From contig NZ_VLKT01000001.1 in the NCBI RefSeq assembly GCF_007830515.1, forward strand, positions 186,001-250,000: DNA of 64,000 bases, read 5' to 3'. The DNA is from Mesorhizobium tianshanense (GTDB lineage Bacteria > Pseudomonadota > Alphaproteobacteria > Rhizobiales > Rhizobiaceae). Below, piece by piece: positions 52,997-63,220 of this stretch. Position numbers and translations under genes: made by a program. Below the pieces are notes generated by a model, which was not told where the DNA came from, made no database searches, and was given only the letters and a program-made list of their open reading frames with translations. Every line of letters starts with the position of its first letter. Positions within the stretch are counted from its first letter, which is position 1.

Positions 52997-54334
52997 ATGT
53001 CGTCCAATCCGTTCAAGCCAACAAGAAGGCAGGTTCTTGCAGGAACCACGGCGTTCGCCGCCGCGGGCCTGGCGGGCCTTCGCCCGAGCTTTTCCGCCGG
53101 CGTCGACTGGAAGCGCTTTGCCGACGCGACGCTCGACGTCAATCTGGTGAAAAGCCCGCGCAGCGACACCATCCTCCAATATCTCGCCGAATTCGAGGAG
53201 CTGACCGGCATCAAGGTCAATGCCGAGGCGACGCCGGAACAGCAGCAGCGGCAGAAGACGGTGATCGAGCTCAGCTCCGGCAAGCCGAGCTTCGATGTCG
53301 TGCATCTGAGCTATCACGTGCAGAAGCGCCAGTTCGAAAAGGGCGGCTGGCTGGCCGACATATCAGGCTATCTCGCCGACCCGACGCTCACCGATCCCGG
53401 GCTGGTCGAAAGCGATTTCGCCGAGGCCGGCATGCTTTTCGCCAAGGACAGCCAAGGCGTGCTGCGTTCGCTGCCTTTCTCGGTGGACTACTGGATCGTC
53501 TACTGGAACAAGGAGCTGTTCGAGGCCAAGGGCCTCAAATACCCCGAAACGTTCGAGCAGTTGGTGGCCGCCGCCGAGGCACTGACCGACCCATCGACCA
53601 ACACTTTCGGTTTTGTCGCCCGCGGCCTCAAGAATGCCAACACCCCGGTGTGGACATCGCTGATGCTCGGCTATGACATGACGCCGCTCGACGACCAGGG
53701 AAAGCTGCGCACCGAAACGCCCGAGGCGATCGAGGCCGCCGCCCTCTATCAGAGGCTGATGACCAAGTCCGCCCCTCCGGGCGTCACCGGCTTCAATTGG
53801 GCTGAAGCGCAGTCCGCCTTCCTGCAAGGCAAGATCGGCATGTGGTTCGATGGCGTGGGTTTTGCCCCGCCGATGGAAAATCCCGAAAAGTCGCGCGTGG
53901 TCGGCAAGGTCGGCTATGGCGTCATGCCCAAGGGTCCCAAGGCGCATGCTTCCGGGACGTTTGGCGACGGCCTCGGCGTGACGGCCTCCAGCGAAAAGAA
54001 GGAAGCCGCCTATCTGTTTTGTCAGTGGGCGGTGTCCCCGGCCATGGGCGCGCGCCTGCTCCAGGCCGGCGCCGGCGTGCCTTTCCGCAAGTCGGTGCTG
54101 GAAGACCCCAAGGTGCGCGAAGGCGTCACCATGCCGGCAAGCTGGCTCGATGCCGTGGTTCAGTCCGGCGATATCAGCAGGCTGGCGTTGCCGGTGATCA
54201 TTCCCGTCACCGAGTTCCGCGACGTCTATGGTGTGGCGCTGACCAACATGATTGCCGGTGCCGATCCTGCCGAAGAGCTGAAGAAGGCCACCGCGCAATT
54301 CCAGCCGGTTCTCGACAGGAGCGAGCAAGGCTGA
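52997..54334 (+). CDS. Extracellular solute-binding protein (group 1, CUT1)
   Basis: A 445-residue protein with a twin-arginine-type signal (NPFKPTRRQVLAGTTAFAAAGLAGL). The mature domain has the MalE-type elements ILQYLAEFEELTGIKVNAEATPEQQ, DVVHLSYHVQKR and FLQGKIGMWFDG. The ribosome-binding GGGAGGAAG precedes the ATG at 52997; the upstream extension of the frame is not credible. It overlaps the permease start by one base (TGATG). Confidence 0.88.
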   Translation: MSSNPFKPTRRQVLAGTTAFAAAGLAGLRPSFSAGVDWKRFADATLDVNLVKSPRSDTILQYLAEFEELTGIKVNAEATPEQQQRQKTVIELSSGKPSFDVVHLSYHVQKRQFEKGGWLADISGYLADPTLTDPGLVESDFAEAGMLFAKDSQGVLRSLPFSVDYWIVYWNKELFEAKGLKYPETFEQLVAAAEALTDPSTNTFGFVARGLKNANTPVWTSLMLGYDMTPLDDQGKLRTETPEAIEAAALYQRLMTKSAPPGVTGFNWAEAQSAFLQGKIGMWFDGVGFAPPMENPEKSRVVGKVGYGVMPKGPKAHASGTFGDGLGVTASSEKKEAAYLFCQWAVSPAMGARLLQAGAGVPFRKSVLEDPKVREGVTMPASWLDAVVQSGDISRLALPVIIPVTEFRDVYGVALTNMIAGADPAEELKKATAQFQPVLDRSEQG

Positions 54335-55272
54335 TGTCCGCCATCGCCCCAGAACGCACCGGGGCGACGATGCAGGCCATAGGGGAGAGCCAGACGATCC
54401 GGCTGGCTCCCAACTACTGGCCCTTCGTCGTTCCGGCGCTCGTCGTCGTTGGCGCCGTGATCGTCTTTCCCTGGGCTTTCACGCTCTGGATGAGCGTGAA
54501 CCGCTGGACGCTCGGCCAGTCGCGGAGCTTCGCCGGAATGGAGAACTATCTCCGTCTGGCCAGCGACCCGCGGTTTTGGGAATCCCTTGTTCATACGTTG
54601 ACCTACACCTCCCTCTCGGTTGCAGCGCCGATGTTCTTCGGCACTGTCGCCGCCCTGATCTTCGACGCCAGGTTTCCGCTGCGCGGCCTGCTGCGCGGCG
54701 TCTTCGTGATGCCGATGATGGCGACGCCCGTGGCCGTGGCGCTGGTCTGGACCATGATGTTCCATCCCCAGCTCGGCGTGCTCAACTACCTTCTGTCGCT
54801 GATCGGCATCCCGGCGCAGGAATGGATATTCAACGCCAAGACGGTCATCCCTTCGCTGGTTGCGGTCGAGACCTGGCAGTGGACACCGCTGGTGATGCTG
54901 ATCGTGCTGGGCGGGCTGGCCTCGGTACCACGCGAGCCGTTCGAGAGCGCCGAGATCGACGGCGCCAATGCCTGGCAGCAATTCCGCTACCTCACTCTGC
55001 CGATGATCGCGCCGTTCCTGATGATCGCGTTGATCATCCGCACCATCGATGCGCTGAAGAGCTTCGACATCATATATGCGATGACCCAGGGCGGGCCGGG
55101 CACGGCATCGGAAACCATCAACATATACCTCTACAACACCGCCTTCTCCTACTACGACATCGGCTATGGCTCGGCGATAGCCGTGGTGTTCTTCATCGTC
55201 ATCGTGGCGCTGTCCTTCATCCTGCTGATGCTGCGCCAGCGCTCGCAGTGGATCGACGCGGAGGGCAAATAA
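54334..55272 (+). CDS. MalF-type ABC permease
   Basis: The 312-residue protein has six hydrophobic segments after an N-terminal cytosolic tail, an EAA loop FESAEIDGANAWQQFRYLTLPMIAP and the motif DIIYAMTQGGPGTASETINIY. The longer open frame starting at 53842 is an artefact; the ATG at 54334 shares a base with the stop of the binding-protein gene. Confidence 0.9.
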   Translation: MSAIAPERTGATMQAIGESQTIRLAPNYWPFVVPALVVVGAVIVFPWAFTLWMSVNRWTLGQSRSFAGMENYLRLASDPRFWESLVHTLTYTSLSVAAPMFFGTVAALIFDARFPLRGLLRGVFVMPMMATPVAVALVWTMMFHPQLGVLNYLLSLIGIPAQEWIFNAKTVIPSLVAVETWQWTPLVMLIVLGGLASVPREPFESAEIDGANAWQQFRYLTLPMIAPFLMIALIIRTIDALKSFDIIYAMTQGGPGTASETINIYLYNTAFSYYDIGYGSAIAVVFFIVIVALSFILLMLRQRSQWIDAEGK

Positions 55273-56094
55273 ATGAGCTCACGTCTGCTCAACCAGATCG
55301 GCCTGTTTTTCGCGGCCCTGGTCATCGTCTCGCCGGCGATCCTGTTCTTCCTCTGGATGATATCGCTTTCGCTGAAATTCGAGATCGACAACGGCGCCTA
55401 TCCGCCGATCCTGATCCCCGAACGTTTCGCCTGGTCGAACTATGTAAAGGTGTTCGAGGAGAACAATTTCCTGCTCTATCTCTGGAACTCGGTTCTAGTG
55501 ACCGGCACGGCAACGCTGCTGGCGCTGCTGATCGGCGTACCGGCCGGCTACGGCATAGCGCGGCTCAAGGCGGAAAGATCGGCGGTAGTCATCATGATCG
55601 CCCGTATGACGCCCGGGCTGTCCTATCTCATCCCGCTGTTTCTGCTGTTCCAATGGATCGGCATTCTCGGCACGCTCTGGCCGCAGATCATCATCCATCT
55701 GGTGGTGACGGTGCCGATTGTGGTCTGGGTGATGATCGGCTATTTCGAGACCACGCCGATGGAGCTGGAAGAGGCGGCCAACATCGACGGCGCCAGCTCC
55801 TGGCAGGTGTTTCGGCTGGTCGCTCTGCCCATCGCCAAGCCGGGCATCGTTGTCGCCTTCATCCTGTCCGTCATCTTTTCGTGGAACAATTTCGTCTTCG
55901 GCGTGGTGCTCGCCAGCCGCGAGACGCGCACGCTGCCGGTCGCCGTCTACAACATGCTCTCTTATGAGCAGGTAAGCTGGGGGCCGCTCGCCGCCGCGGC
56001 ACTTGTGGTGACGCTGCCGGTGCTGGTCCTGACCATGTTCGCGCAAAAGCAGATCGTCGCCGGGCTGACCGCAGGCGCGGTCAAGGGCGGCTGA
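55273..56094 (+). CDS. MalG-type ABC permease
   Basis: The 273-residue protein has a first membrane segment [24 protein letters not shown] and the EAA loop [28 protein letters not shown]. Its ATG follows the MalF-type stop with no spacer. Confidence 0.9.
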   Translation: MSSRLLNQIGLFFAALVIVSPAILFFLWMISLSLKFEIDNGAYPPILIPERFAWSNYVKVFEENNFLLYLWNSVLVTGTATLLALLIGVPAGYGIARLKAERSAVVIMIARMTPGLSYLIPLFLLFQWIGILGTLWPQIIIHLVVTVPIVVWVMIGYFETTPMELEEAANIDGASSWQVFRLVALPIAKPGIVVAFILSVIFSWNNFVFGVVLASRETRTLPVAVYNMLSYEQVSWGPLAAAALVVTLPVLVLTMFAQKQIVAGLTAGAVKGG

Positions 56095-56140
56095 AGCCGC
56101 CTTCCAGATGGACATCACTCTTTTCTCCCGGAGAAATCCA

Positions 56141-57199
56141 ATGGCATCGGTAACAATCAACAACGTGCAGAAGGCTTTCGGAGCCACCAAGATCATTCAC
56201 GACGTCAGTGTCGATATTGCCGACGGTGAGTTCGTCATCCTGGTCGGCCCGTCGGGATGCGGAAAATCGACGCTGCTGCGCATGATCGCGGGACTCGAAA
56301 CGATCTCGGGCGGGAAGATCGCCATCGGCGAGCGCACGGTCAACAATCTGCGGGCGCGGGACCGGAACATCGCCATGGTGTTCCAGAACTATGCGCTCTA
56401 TCCGCATATGACGGTGGCCGACAATATGGGCTTTGCACTGAAGATCAAGAAAGCCGATCCAGCCGATACCGCGGGCCGCGTCAGGAATGCCGCCGGCATC
56501 CTCGGCCTGGAAAAGCTGCTTGAGCGCTATCCGCGTCAGCTCTCCGGCGGACAGCGCCAGCGCGTCGCCATGGGCCGCGCCATCGTGCGCGACCCGCAGG
56601 TCTTCCTGTTCGACGAGCCGCTCTCCAATCTCGACGCCAAGCTGCGCGTTCAGATGCGCGGCGAGATCAAGGCGCTGCACCAGCGGCTGGGCACCACCAC
56701 CATCTACGTCACACATGACCAGATCGAAGCGATGACCATGGCCGACAAGATCGTCGTGCTGCATGACGGCCTGGTCGAGCAGATCGGCGCGCCGCTCGAC
56801 CTCTACGACCATCCGGCCAATCTCTTCGTTGCCGGCTTCATCGGCTCGCCCGCCATGAACTTCATTGCCGGCCGCATTGAGGAAGGCGTGTTCCGCAGCG
56901 CCGGCGGGCTGATCCTGCCGCTGCCGGCGGGTGCCCGCCCGGCTGACGCCGCAGGACGCGAACTTGTCTACGGCATCCGCCCCGAACATATCCGCGCAAC
57001 CGCCGAGGGCATGCCCGGCACTGTCACGCTTCTGGAGGCCACGGGTTCGGAAATCTTCGCCAAGGTCGACTGCGCCGGCGAGGAAATCTCCTGCCTTTTC
57101 CGCGAGCGGCTTCCGCTCAGGCAGGGCGCACAGGTACGGATCGAGGTCGATCGCATCTGCGCCCACCTGTTCGACGCGAAAACCGGTCGGCGCATCTGA
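56141..57199 (+). CDS. MalK/UgpC-type ABC ATPase
   Basis: The 352-residue protein has Walker [11 protein letters not shown]-loop [11 protein letters not shown], signature [15 protein letters not shown], Walker [13 protein letters not shown], and a C-terminal domain with [11 protein letters not shown]. The ATG at 56141 follows CGGAGAAATCCA, 46 bp after the permease. It completes the third ABC importer and ends the operon; a palindromic repeat follows. Confidence 0.9.
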   Translation: MASVTINNVQKAFGATKIIHDVSVDIADGEFVILVGPSGCGKSTLLRMIAGLETISGGKIAIGERTVNNLRARDRNIAMVFQNYALYPHMTVADNMGFALKIKKADPADTAGRVRNAAGILGLEKLLERYPRQLSGGQRQRVAMGRAIVRDPQVFLFDEPLSNLDAKLRVQMRGEIKALHQRLGTTTIYVTHDQIEAMTMADKIVVLHDGLVEQIGAPLDLYDHPANLFVAGFIGSPAMNFIAGRIEEGVFRSAGGLILPLPAGARPADAAGRELVYGIRPEHIRATAEGMPGTVTLLEATGSEIFAKVDCAGEEISCLFRERLPLRQGAQVRIEVDRICAHLFDAKTGRRI

Positions 57200-57282
57200 T
57201 TGGGGCGGCCGCAACCGCACACAAGACGGGCTGCAAGATCTCTCACCCGCTACAATGACCGTGGCCTGGAACGGTTCGTTAA

Positions 57283-57318
57283 AGCGGGATGCGCAGTTCA
57301 ATTTGAACGCATCCCGCT
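57283..57318. repeat. Long hairpin element after the importer operon
   Basis: AGCGGGATGCG (57283-57293) and CGCATCCCGCT (57308-57318) are perfect 11-bp arms. The loop itself contains GTTCA/TGAAC. Composition and the GTTCAA core resemble the head of the repeat at 60155, so it is likely another RIME-like element that may double as an mRNA 3' hairpin. Confidence 0.6.
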
Positions 57319-57391
57319 CCAGGAGTTGACAACGCAGCCATCGCGCGCCAGTTCGACCCTTGCCGCTTAATGCGACTGCCGGTTGATCGCC

Positions 57392-58400
57392 ATGAACGAT
57401 ACGTCTCCTATGCGCGTGCCCTCCACCGATCTTGCCTCGTCGGCCACTTCCGCCCGTGGCCTGGTCAAGACGTTCGGCAAGCTGCGCGCCGTCGATGGTG
57501 TCGATCTCGATGTGCCGCGCGGCATGATTTTCGCCATTCTGGGTCCGAACGGCGCCGGCAAGACAACGCTGATGCGGATGCTCGCGACGCTGTCGCGCCC
57601 TGACGCCGGCTCCGCGACAGTGATGGGCCACGATCTCGTGCAGGCCCCGCATGAGGTCCGTGCGGCAATCGCGATGACCGGGCAGTTCGCTTCGCTCGAC
57701 GAGGACCTGACGGGCCGCGAGAACCTCGTCCTGCTTGCCCGGGCTCTGGGGTTTTCGCGGTCGCGCCGCGAAAGCCCGCGCGGATGACCTGCTCGCGGCT
57801 TTCGGCTTGTCCGAAGCGGCGACGAAGCAGGTGAAGGACTATTCGGGGGGCATGCGAAGGAGACTCGACATAGCCGCCTCGCTGATCGTTACTCCGGGCG
57901 TGCTGTTCCTCGACGAGCCGACCACAGGCCTCGATCCGAACGCCCGCAAGGATGTCTGGGCCATGATTCGCGGCCTGGCCGAGGCCGGCGTCACCATCCT
58001 GTTCACCACGCAATATCTCGAGGAGGCCGATCAACTCGCGGCGCGCATCGCCGTCATCGACCACGGCAGAAAAATCGCCGAGGGCACCAGCCGCGAATTG
58101 AAGGCGGCCACCGGCTCCGGCTTTCTCCATGTGGCGCTCGCCGACGTTGAGCGGCTGGACGAAGCAGCGACCATTCTGAAACGACGGCTGGAACATCCCG
58201 TCCAACGCAGCACCGAGGGTGCCGAGCTCTCCGTCCTTGCCGGTACGGCGAAGGCCGCCAACGAGGCGTTGGCCGATCTGGTCGCCGGCGGCATCGAGCT
58301 GTCGGATTTCTCCATGGGCCAGCCCAGCCTCGAAGAGGTCTTCTTCTCGCTGACGGGCCAGCCGGGCCTGGGTGAAAGCCGAAAGGACGACAAGCCATGA
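57392..58400 (+). pseudogene. DrrA-like ABC exporter ATPase, frameshifted
   Basis: Residues 1 to about 120 (Walker A in LGPNGAGKTT, then VMGHDLVQAPHEVRAAI) are in one frame and stop at 57787. The rest (RAAKARADDLLAAFGL, signature YSGGMRRRL, Walker B FLDEPTTGLDP, C-terminal domain) continues in the +1 frame to 58400. Removing one base from the GGGG/TTTT runs at 57748-57755 restores a continuous daunorubicin-type ATPase of about 335 residues. The adjacent permease is also broken, so true decay is likelier than a read error. Confidence 0.8.
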
Positions 58401-59201
58401 TCGACACGACATCGCTGCAGCGGCTGCAAAGGGTCGCCCGGCCCGGGACCCCATCAGCCCTTTCCAACGCGCTCGTCTTCGGGTGGCGCGCGGTGCTGAA
58501 ATTCAAGCATGTGCCGGAGCAGCTCTTCGACCTGGTGATGACTCCGATCATGTTCACGCTGCTCTTCACCTTCGTCTTCGGCGGCGCGCTCGCCGGTTCG
58601 CCTGGCGAATACCTGTAGTTCTTCCTGCCCGGCAACCTGGTTCAGACCGTGGTGTTCAACGCAGTCTATTCGGGCATGGGATTGTCGACCGACCTCGGCA
58701 AGGGCTTGTTCGACCGCTTCCGATCGCTGCCGATCTGGTCGCTCTCCGTTCGCCGGCCCGATGGTGGGTGATATCCTGCGCCATTTGATTGCCGCCTCGA
58801 TCATCCTCACGATCGGGCTGATCCTGGGCTACCGGCCTGAGGCGGGGATCCTCGGCGTGCTTGCCGCCTTCGCCATGCTGATCGCCATCGGGTTCGGCAT
58901 GGGCTGGGTATTCATCGTGCTCGGGTTGCTGATCCGCACGCCAACCACGGTGATGACGCTCGGCTTTACCTTCCTGTTCCCCCTGGTCTTTGCCTCCAAC
59001 ATCATGGTCGACCCCGGCACCATGCCGGACTGGCTACAGGCCTTCGTCGACGTCAATCCAGTGTCGCTGATGACGACGGCGCTGCGCGGGCTGATGGGTG
59101 GCGGGGCGACGCTCAGTCAGATCGTCCTCGCGCTGATCGCGCCGGTGGCGCTGACCGCGATCCTGGCGCCGACAGCGCTATGGCTGTATCTCAGAAGGTG
59201 A
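58397..59201 (+). pseudogene. DrrB-like ABC exporter permease, nonsense codon and frameshift
   Basis: The N-terminal part (SNALVFGWRAVLKFKHVPEQLFDLVMTPIMFTLLFTFVFGGAL) ends at TAG 58616-58618, where Gln is expected in EYLQFFLPG. Reading through gives [40 protein letters not shown]. Another +1 shift near 58735-58750 leads to [18 protein letters not shown] and on to the end at 59201. The intact protein would be a six-segment ABC-2 permease of about 267 residues. The start overlaps the ATPase stop by 4 bp, so it was once a coupled pair. Confidence 0.82.
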
Positions 59202-59501
59202 GAGGTCGCGATCCTTGCTGATCGCCCGAGCGTCCGCGGACCAGGGCCGAAATAGCGTAGCGGCCGCCGGTGCCCCGCTGGCCGGAAGTTCGACGGCAGC
59301 TATGCGGAGTATGCGTTGTTGCCGAACTCGCTGCTGATGCCGGCCACTGCCACATACCGCGCCCTTGATACACCGGAGGCATCCTCTACTTACCTCCGTG
59401 GGCGCGTTGATCGTAAGTTTGCCTGGGGGCAGCGGCGGTTGCGCCGTTCTGACTGCATGCCGCGGAAAGACGGTTGGACCGACGCACTTATGGAGGTGGC
59501 C
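59202..59501. other. Spacer between exporter pseudogenes and repeat protein
   Basis: 300 bp with no intact gene. At about 59283-59345 the plus strand reads KFDGSYAEYALLPNSLLMPA, which resembles a short piece of a zinc-type alcohol dehydrogenase or quinone oxidoreductase, so it may be a gene scrap. The last 15 bp contain the ribosome binding site of the next gene. Confidence 0.35.
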
Positions 59502-60095
59502 GTGCGTCAATCCCCTGGATCCAGCTGGGTATATTTCGCATTCGCGTGCTCGATCGCGGTAGCTTGCGCAGGAACTGCAGCCGGCGCCCAGGGCGGCGGA
59601 GGCCATGGCGCTGGCAGCGATAAGGGCGGAGGCCATGGCGCTGGCAGCGATAAAGGCGGAGGCCATGGCGCTGGCAGCCATCGCGGCAAAGGCAGCGCGC
59701 ACAAAGGAGCTGGCGACGACGGGACCAGCACTACGGCCGCCGCTGCCGTCAGTGTCGTCCCGTCCGTAGAGGCCGGACAGTCGCTGGGCCTCCCGCCCGC
59801 GCTCCAGCCTCCTGGGAACAGTCCATCAACTGTCAGTCCAATCAAAGCGCTGCCGGGCGTCCCGGATGAAGTCGTTCGCGCCTGCCGCGATGCAATCGAG
59901 GTGGCCGCCGCCCCGTTTGGGGCGACCAGTGTGCGCGTCAGCAGCGCAGGCTTCATACGTCAGTTGAGCCCAGATATGATCTCGGCTCCCATTAAGGTCA
60001 GCATCGACTATGGACGGCAAGGCAATGTGGAGACGCGGCAGGCGCCGATCAAATGCGAATTGAACGCGAAAGGCAGCGTGATCGGGCTGACATAG
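59502..60095 (+). CDS. Secreted protein with GGGHGAGSDK repeats
   Basis: The protein has 197 residues. A signal peptide (about 1-31, WVYFAFACSIAVACAGTAAGA) is followed by a Gly/His-rich repeat, a Ser/Thr/Pro linker (to about 110), and a C-terminal domain of about 85 residues (VPDEVVRACRDAIEVAAAPFGATSVRVSSAG ... APIKCELNAKGSVIGL) with two Cys. The GTG at 59502 is chosen because GGAGG at 59492-59496 lies exactly 5 bp before it; an ATG at 59490 overlaps that site. His-rich repeats suggest metal or polyanion binding. No family is recognised. Confidence 0.7.
   Translation: MRQSPGSSWVYFAFACSIAVACAGTAAGAQGGGGHGAGSDKGGGHGAGSDKGGGHGAGSHRGKGSAHKGAGDDGTSTTAAAAVSVVPSVEAGQSLGLPPALQPPGNSPSTVSPIKALPGVPDEVVRACRDAIEVAAAPFGATSVRVSSAGFIRQLSPDMISAPIKVSIDYGRQGNVETRQAPIKCELNAKGSVIGLT
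59595..59684 (+). repeat. Three in-frame 30-bp tandem repeats
   Basis: Units at 59595-59624, 59625-59654 and 59655-59684 each encode GGGHGAGSDK, the last ending HR. The first two units differ at a single third-codon position, so the expansion is recent. Confidence 0.9.
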
Positions 60096-60154
60096 CGCAT
60101 TGCGCAACTCCTCGCCGACGAGAGCAGGATGAAGAATAGGTGTTCATCCCGGCC

Positions 60155-60259
60155 TAAAGCGCGTCGCGTTTGAACGGATTCATGCGACGCGCTTTAGGCT
60201 CTTTTTTATGCATGTCGTTATCGCAAAACCGCTGCACACTTTTGCGCGACATGCATTAA
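60155..60259. repeat. Intergenic palindromic repeat, copy 2
   Basis: AAAGCGCGTCGC...GCGACGCGCTTT inverted arms (about 60156-60194) are followed by a segment ending GACATGCATTAA. It corresponds to the element at 2803-2905 over its full length, with a shared 21-bp core. It lies between the repeat protein and the convergent coiled-coil gene. Confidence 0.75.
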
Positions 60260-60384
60260 CGCCTTGTTTTGCCCGAAGCGACCGCGGCGCCGTGATCTCT
60301 CCTTGCCTCAGCAGTGTATCGCGAGAGGGTGCGTGGCAATCATCTCAAAGCCTGGGCGTTCAACAGGAGGGCCTGCGCAGTCGT

Positions 60385-62343
60385 TCACTCCAACGTCGCG
60401 TATCTTGGCCTGAGGGAATAGGGAAGCGGGATGGAGCGCACCCGGGCAACCCGCGACGGGTTGCGAGCCTTGCTGCGCGCAGTCTTCTGGCTGACAGCCT
60501 TCATCCGGCCGGTAGCGGCTGCGGCGCGGCCAGAGCGCGGCTTCTGCGGGGTTTCAATCTGCGCGCTGCGACGCTCAGCCCTGAGCCTGTCATTGTCCGC
60601 CCGCGCGGCGGCCAGGTCGCGGGCAAGAGAAACAGTGGCTTTACGTTGCTTGTCCAGAGCTTCCCTCAGCCTGGAGACCTGTACCAAAAGCGCTCGGGCG
60701 GCGTCGCGCTCGAGGCGAGCTTTATCGAGCTCCTCATGGGTCGAGACTGCTGCAGCGCGTTCCCGTGCCAGAGCCTGAGCTGTCTCGGTTGCAGTCTGCT
60801 CGGCACGCTCTCTCGCTGTGACTGCACCGGTCCGTTCCTGCTCAGCCGCGTCCGCGCGCTCCACGAGCGCGGCACTGGCCAGTTTCATTTCCGCGAGATC
60901 GCGACGAAGGTCCTCTGACTTCTGGCGCTCGTCGTCGAGCATTCCGCTCGCTTGCGCCAGCGAAGCCTTGGCCTTGGCACGGTCCTTAGCGGCCTCGGCC
61001 TCAAGCTGCTCAATTTGTGCCCGCGCTCGCGCTAGATCGCCCGTCAGCCGGTCGGCTCGCTGACGCTGCAGATGAGCATCGGGCATCTCCGTAAAGACAT
61101 AGTTGGTGGCTTCGCGCAGCAGCGCGCGGGCATCTCCCGCAATGCGCCGCAATGCGTCAAGCGTGCGGGCTGCCTCGAGCTCCTTGCGCAATCGCTCCTC
61201 GCGTGCTTTGTCGGCGGCTGCCATGCTTGCCCTCAGCGCATCGATCTGCTTGTGCGACTCGAGGAGCGCTCTCTGCAGAGCGGCGCTCCTGGCGCGCTCG
61301 CCTTCCGCCGTCCGGTGCGCCAGGCCGGCCAGTTCCCTCGCACCAACTGCCTGAGCACCGGCTGTCCCCAATTGCACCCGGGAAGCCGTGAGATCCGGGC
61401 TGAGCAATTCGACACTCGTGCGCCTGCCTCCGTGGGCTGGTCTGTCTAATGCAGCACTCGCCTGAAGCTCGACGAGTCGCGAAAGGTCCCTATGGGCGTA
61501 GCCTTGAGCCTGCGAAATGGCGGGGGCGATTTCGACCCAGTTTTGTCTCGTCATCGCATAGCCAAGCGGCACGGCCAGACAGATTGCGGCGACGCCCAAG
61601 CGGGACACAAGGCCGATCGGCCTGCCAACGCGAGGAGGTGAGGCCGTCGCGATGGTCGGGTCGGGATCCAGGCTGAATCCTCCGCTTTGAGCTGTGGCCT
61701 TCAAACCGCGACGCGCCGGATTGGCCAACCGAGCAACTTTGCGCGGAGGAGCCTTATGACCCAGTTGGTTCCATGCTGACCCGTAAATTCGCTTCCCAGG
61801 TTCCGCGAGCGCGAGTTGTCTCGGCACACGGCTCAGAGCCCTCAACACTGGAATGCTTAGAGCGGCAAGATTAGCCGCCACCTGCCTATAAGCATAGTCA
61901 GCGATTTCTCTGATCGATGTCGCAAGCCGGCCGGATTGCGGTATGTTCCTCGCGGAAGCGACAGCGTCGGTCTGGGCCACCGGCGAGCTCTCGCAAGGTT
62001 TGGAGATTACGTCGAAATACTCGATTCGCACCCCGAACCGAAGGTAATTGGCATTCTGAGGCCGAACATCCAGGTCTGCCATGTCTGAGGCCACGGCAAC
62101 CTGAGAAGAAGAAGCTGGCTCGGTTGCAAGGTCGGCCGGGCTTTCCCAATCCCAAGAAGACTCCTCGGGGAGATCAGATATGCATTCGCTCAGGTCGGCA
62201 TCTGGTTTCATGCGACGCCGTTGCACAGCGATAAGGATACGCCGGAGCAAAAGACAGACGCCCACCGATGCAAGTGCTGCTATCCCGCCCAGGACCGCGG
62301 GATCTGCGTTGTTTGCGTAAATTTCGGCAAGATGATTTGGCAT
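60385..62343 (-). CDS. Large membrane-anchored coiled-coil protein of unknown function
   Basis: The protein has 652 residues. Hydrophobic segments lie at about 17-40 (VLGGIAALASVGVCLLLRRILIAV) and 247-264 (SRLGVAAICLAVPLGYAM). About 340-595 is a nearly unbroken Ala/Glu/Arg/Lys heptad region predicted as coiled coil. The last 50 residues are strongly basic (KPRSGRAAAATGRMKAVSQKTARSKARNPSR). The order suggests a membrane-tethered filament or scaffold with a DNA- or polyanion-binding tail. It stands alone, with no operon partners. No named family is recognised. Confidence 0.75.
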   Translation of the reverse strand: MPNHLAEIYANNADPAVLGGIAALASVGVCLLLRRILIAVQRRRMKPDADLSECISDLPEESSWDWESPADLATEPASSSQVAVASDMADLDVRPQNANYLRFGVRIEYFDVISKPCESSPVAQTDAVASARNIPQSGRLATSIREIADYAYRQVAANLAALSIPVLRALSRVPRQLALAEPGKRIYGSAWNQLGHKAPPRKVARLANPARRGLKATAQSGGFSLDPDPTIATASPPRVGRPIGLVSRLGVAAICLAVPLGYAMTRQNWVEIAPAISQAQGYAHRDLSRLVELQASAALDRPAHGGRRTSVELLSPDLTASRVQLGTAGAQAVGARELAGLAHRTAEGERARSAALQRALLESHKQIDALRASMAAADKAREERLRKELEAARTLDALRRIAGDARALLREATNYVFTEMPDAHLQRQRADRLTGDLARARAQIEQLEAEAAKDRAKAKASLAQASGMLDDERQKSEDLRRDLAEMKLASAALVERADAAEQERTGAVTARERAEQTATETAQALARERAAAVSTHEELDKARLERDAARALLVQVSRLREALDKQRKATVSLARDLAAARADNDRLRAERRSAQIETPQKPRSGRAAAATGRMKAVSQKTARSKARNPSRVARVRSIPLPYSLRPRYATLE

Positions 62344-63220
62344 TGCCGTGCCTGTGCGCTCTTGTGTGTATTCTCAAGCTCGTGAAGCGGTGTTTGGTCC
62401 CTCACCTTGGTGCTGGCTAAAGCCTTCGGTCGCTCTCGAAGCTGTCACTTTCTTCGAGGTCCCTCCAGTGCTCGAATTGTTGTTGCATGGCGGAGCGCCG
62501 GTCGCGCGCTGTCGACATGCCGGCGCAGATGACGTTTGTTTGAAACGAAACTTGAAGATGCCGTGGCGCCAATTGTCGGTCGCCAAGGGCGCACAGGCTC
62601 TGAAAAGCCGACTTGCATCTCTGCATCTCGACGTCCCGAGAGTTCTCCCACGGGTGCGTATCGTTGCGCATTTCCGGCTCTGGACGGTCCATTCTGATCT
62701 AAGCTAGGTCACAGACCGCCACGGTCAACCGTCACTCATATTAAACGTCGATCGGCAGCACTTCGGCCATGCAAAACGGCCGTTGCAGCGCCCGCTCTTG
62801 GTGGCGAATCTGGGTCGGTGCATGCACCGGCAATTGCCGCGATTTACCTTGTCCGTCAGGACCTGTGTTTACCTGCCCGGGTTGTCGGCCGTTGCGTCGG
62901 TGCTGCTGCGCTGGGCGTTAGCGCCGTCGCTCTGTTGCTCGGCCCACCCACCCGGACCGGTCGGAAAGCTAGGCTCTCCTTCCGCCTCTAGGCTCTCGTG
63001 GAACTCAGTGGCAGGTCTTCCCGGGTATTCGCGGCCGCTCGACAGGTGCCCTTGATGACCGGGATGGAGCTTCGCTTCATCGTTGCGGGCTTGGTCCGGC
63101 GGTTGGGCAGAGGCTGCCGTGGCAAACAGCGATCCGGCGATACGCTTTTCGTCACCCATGGCAGGGGAACCTTGCTGGTCGAGTAGGCGTTCATACAGCG
63201 TCTGGCTCGGGGAGGAACAA
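62344..63220. other. 877-bp region without a convincing gene
   Basis: Several frames of 60-120 codons occur on both strands. The most protein-like is minus 62417-62692 (MDRPEPEMRNDTHPWENSRDVEMQ ... QQFEHWRDLEESDSFESDRRL), but it lacks a ribosome binding site. Others, such as minus 62869-63159 and plus 62348-62707, look like chance. The region is less GC-rich than the flanks. The last 12 bp hold the GGGGAGG site of the VOC gene. Confidence 0.5.

Noticed and set aside
59283..59345. Scrap resembling a zinc-type alcohol dehydrogenase
   Set aside because: Only about 20 codons look similar, too short to call a pseudogene.
59595..59684. 30-bp repeats as a possible CRISPR array
   Set aside because: The repeats are contiguous without spacers, in frame, and encode a peptide motif in a secreted protein.
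62417..62692. 91-codon minus-strand frame upstream of the coiled-coil gene
   Set aside because: The composition is somewhat protein-like, but there is no ribosome binding site and no recognisable domain. It is kept only as a remark in the spacer entry.
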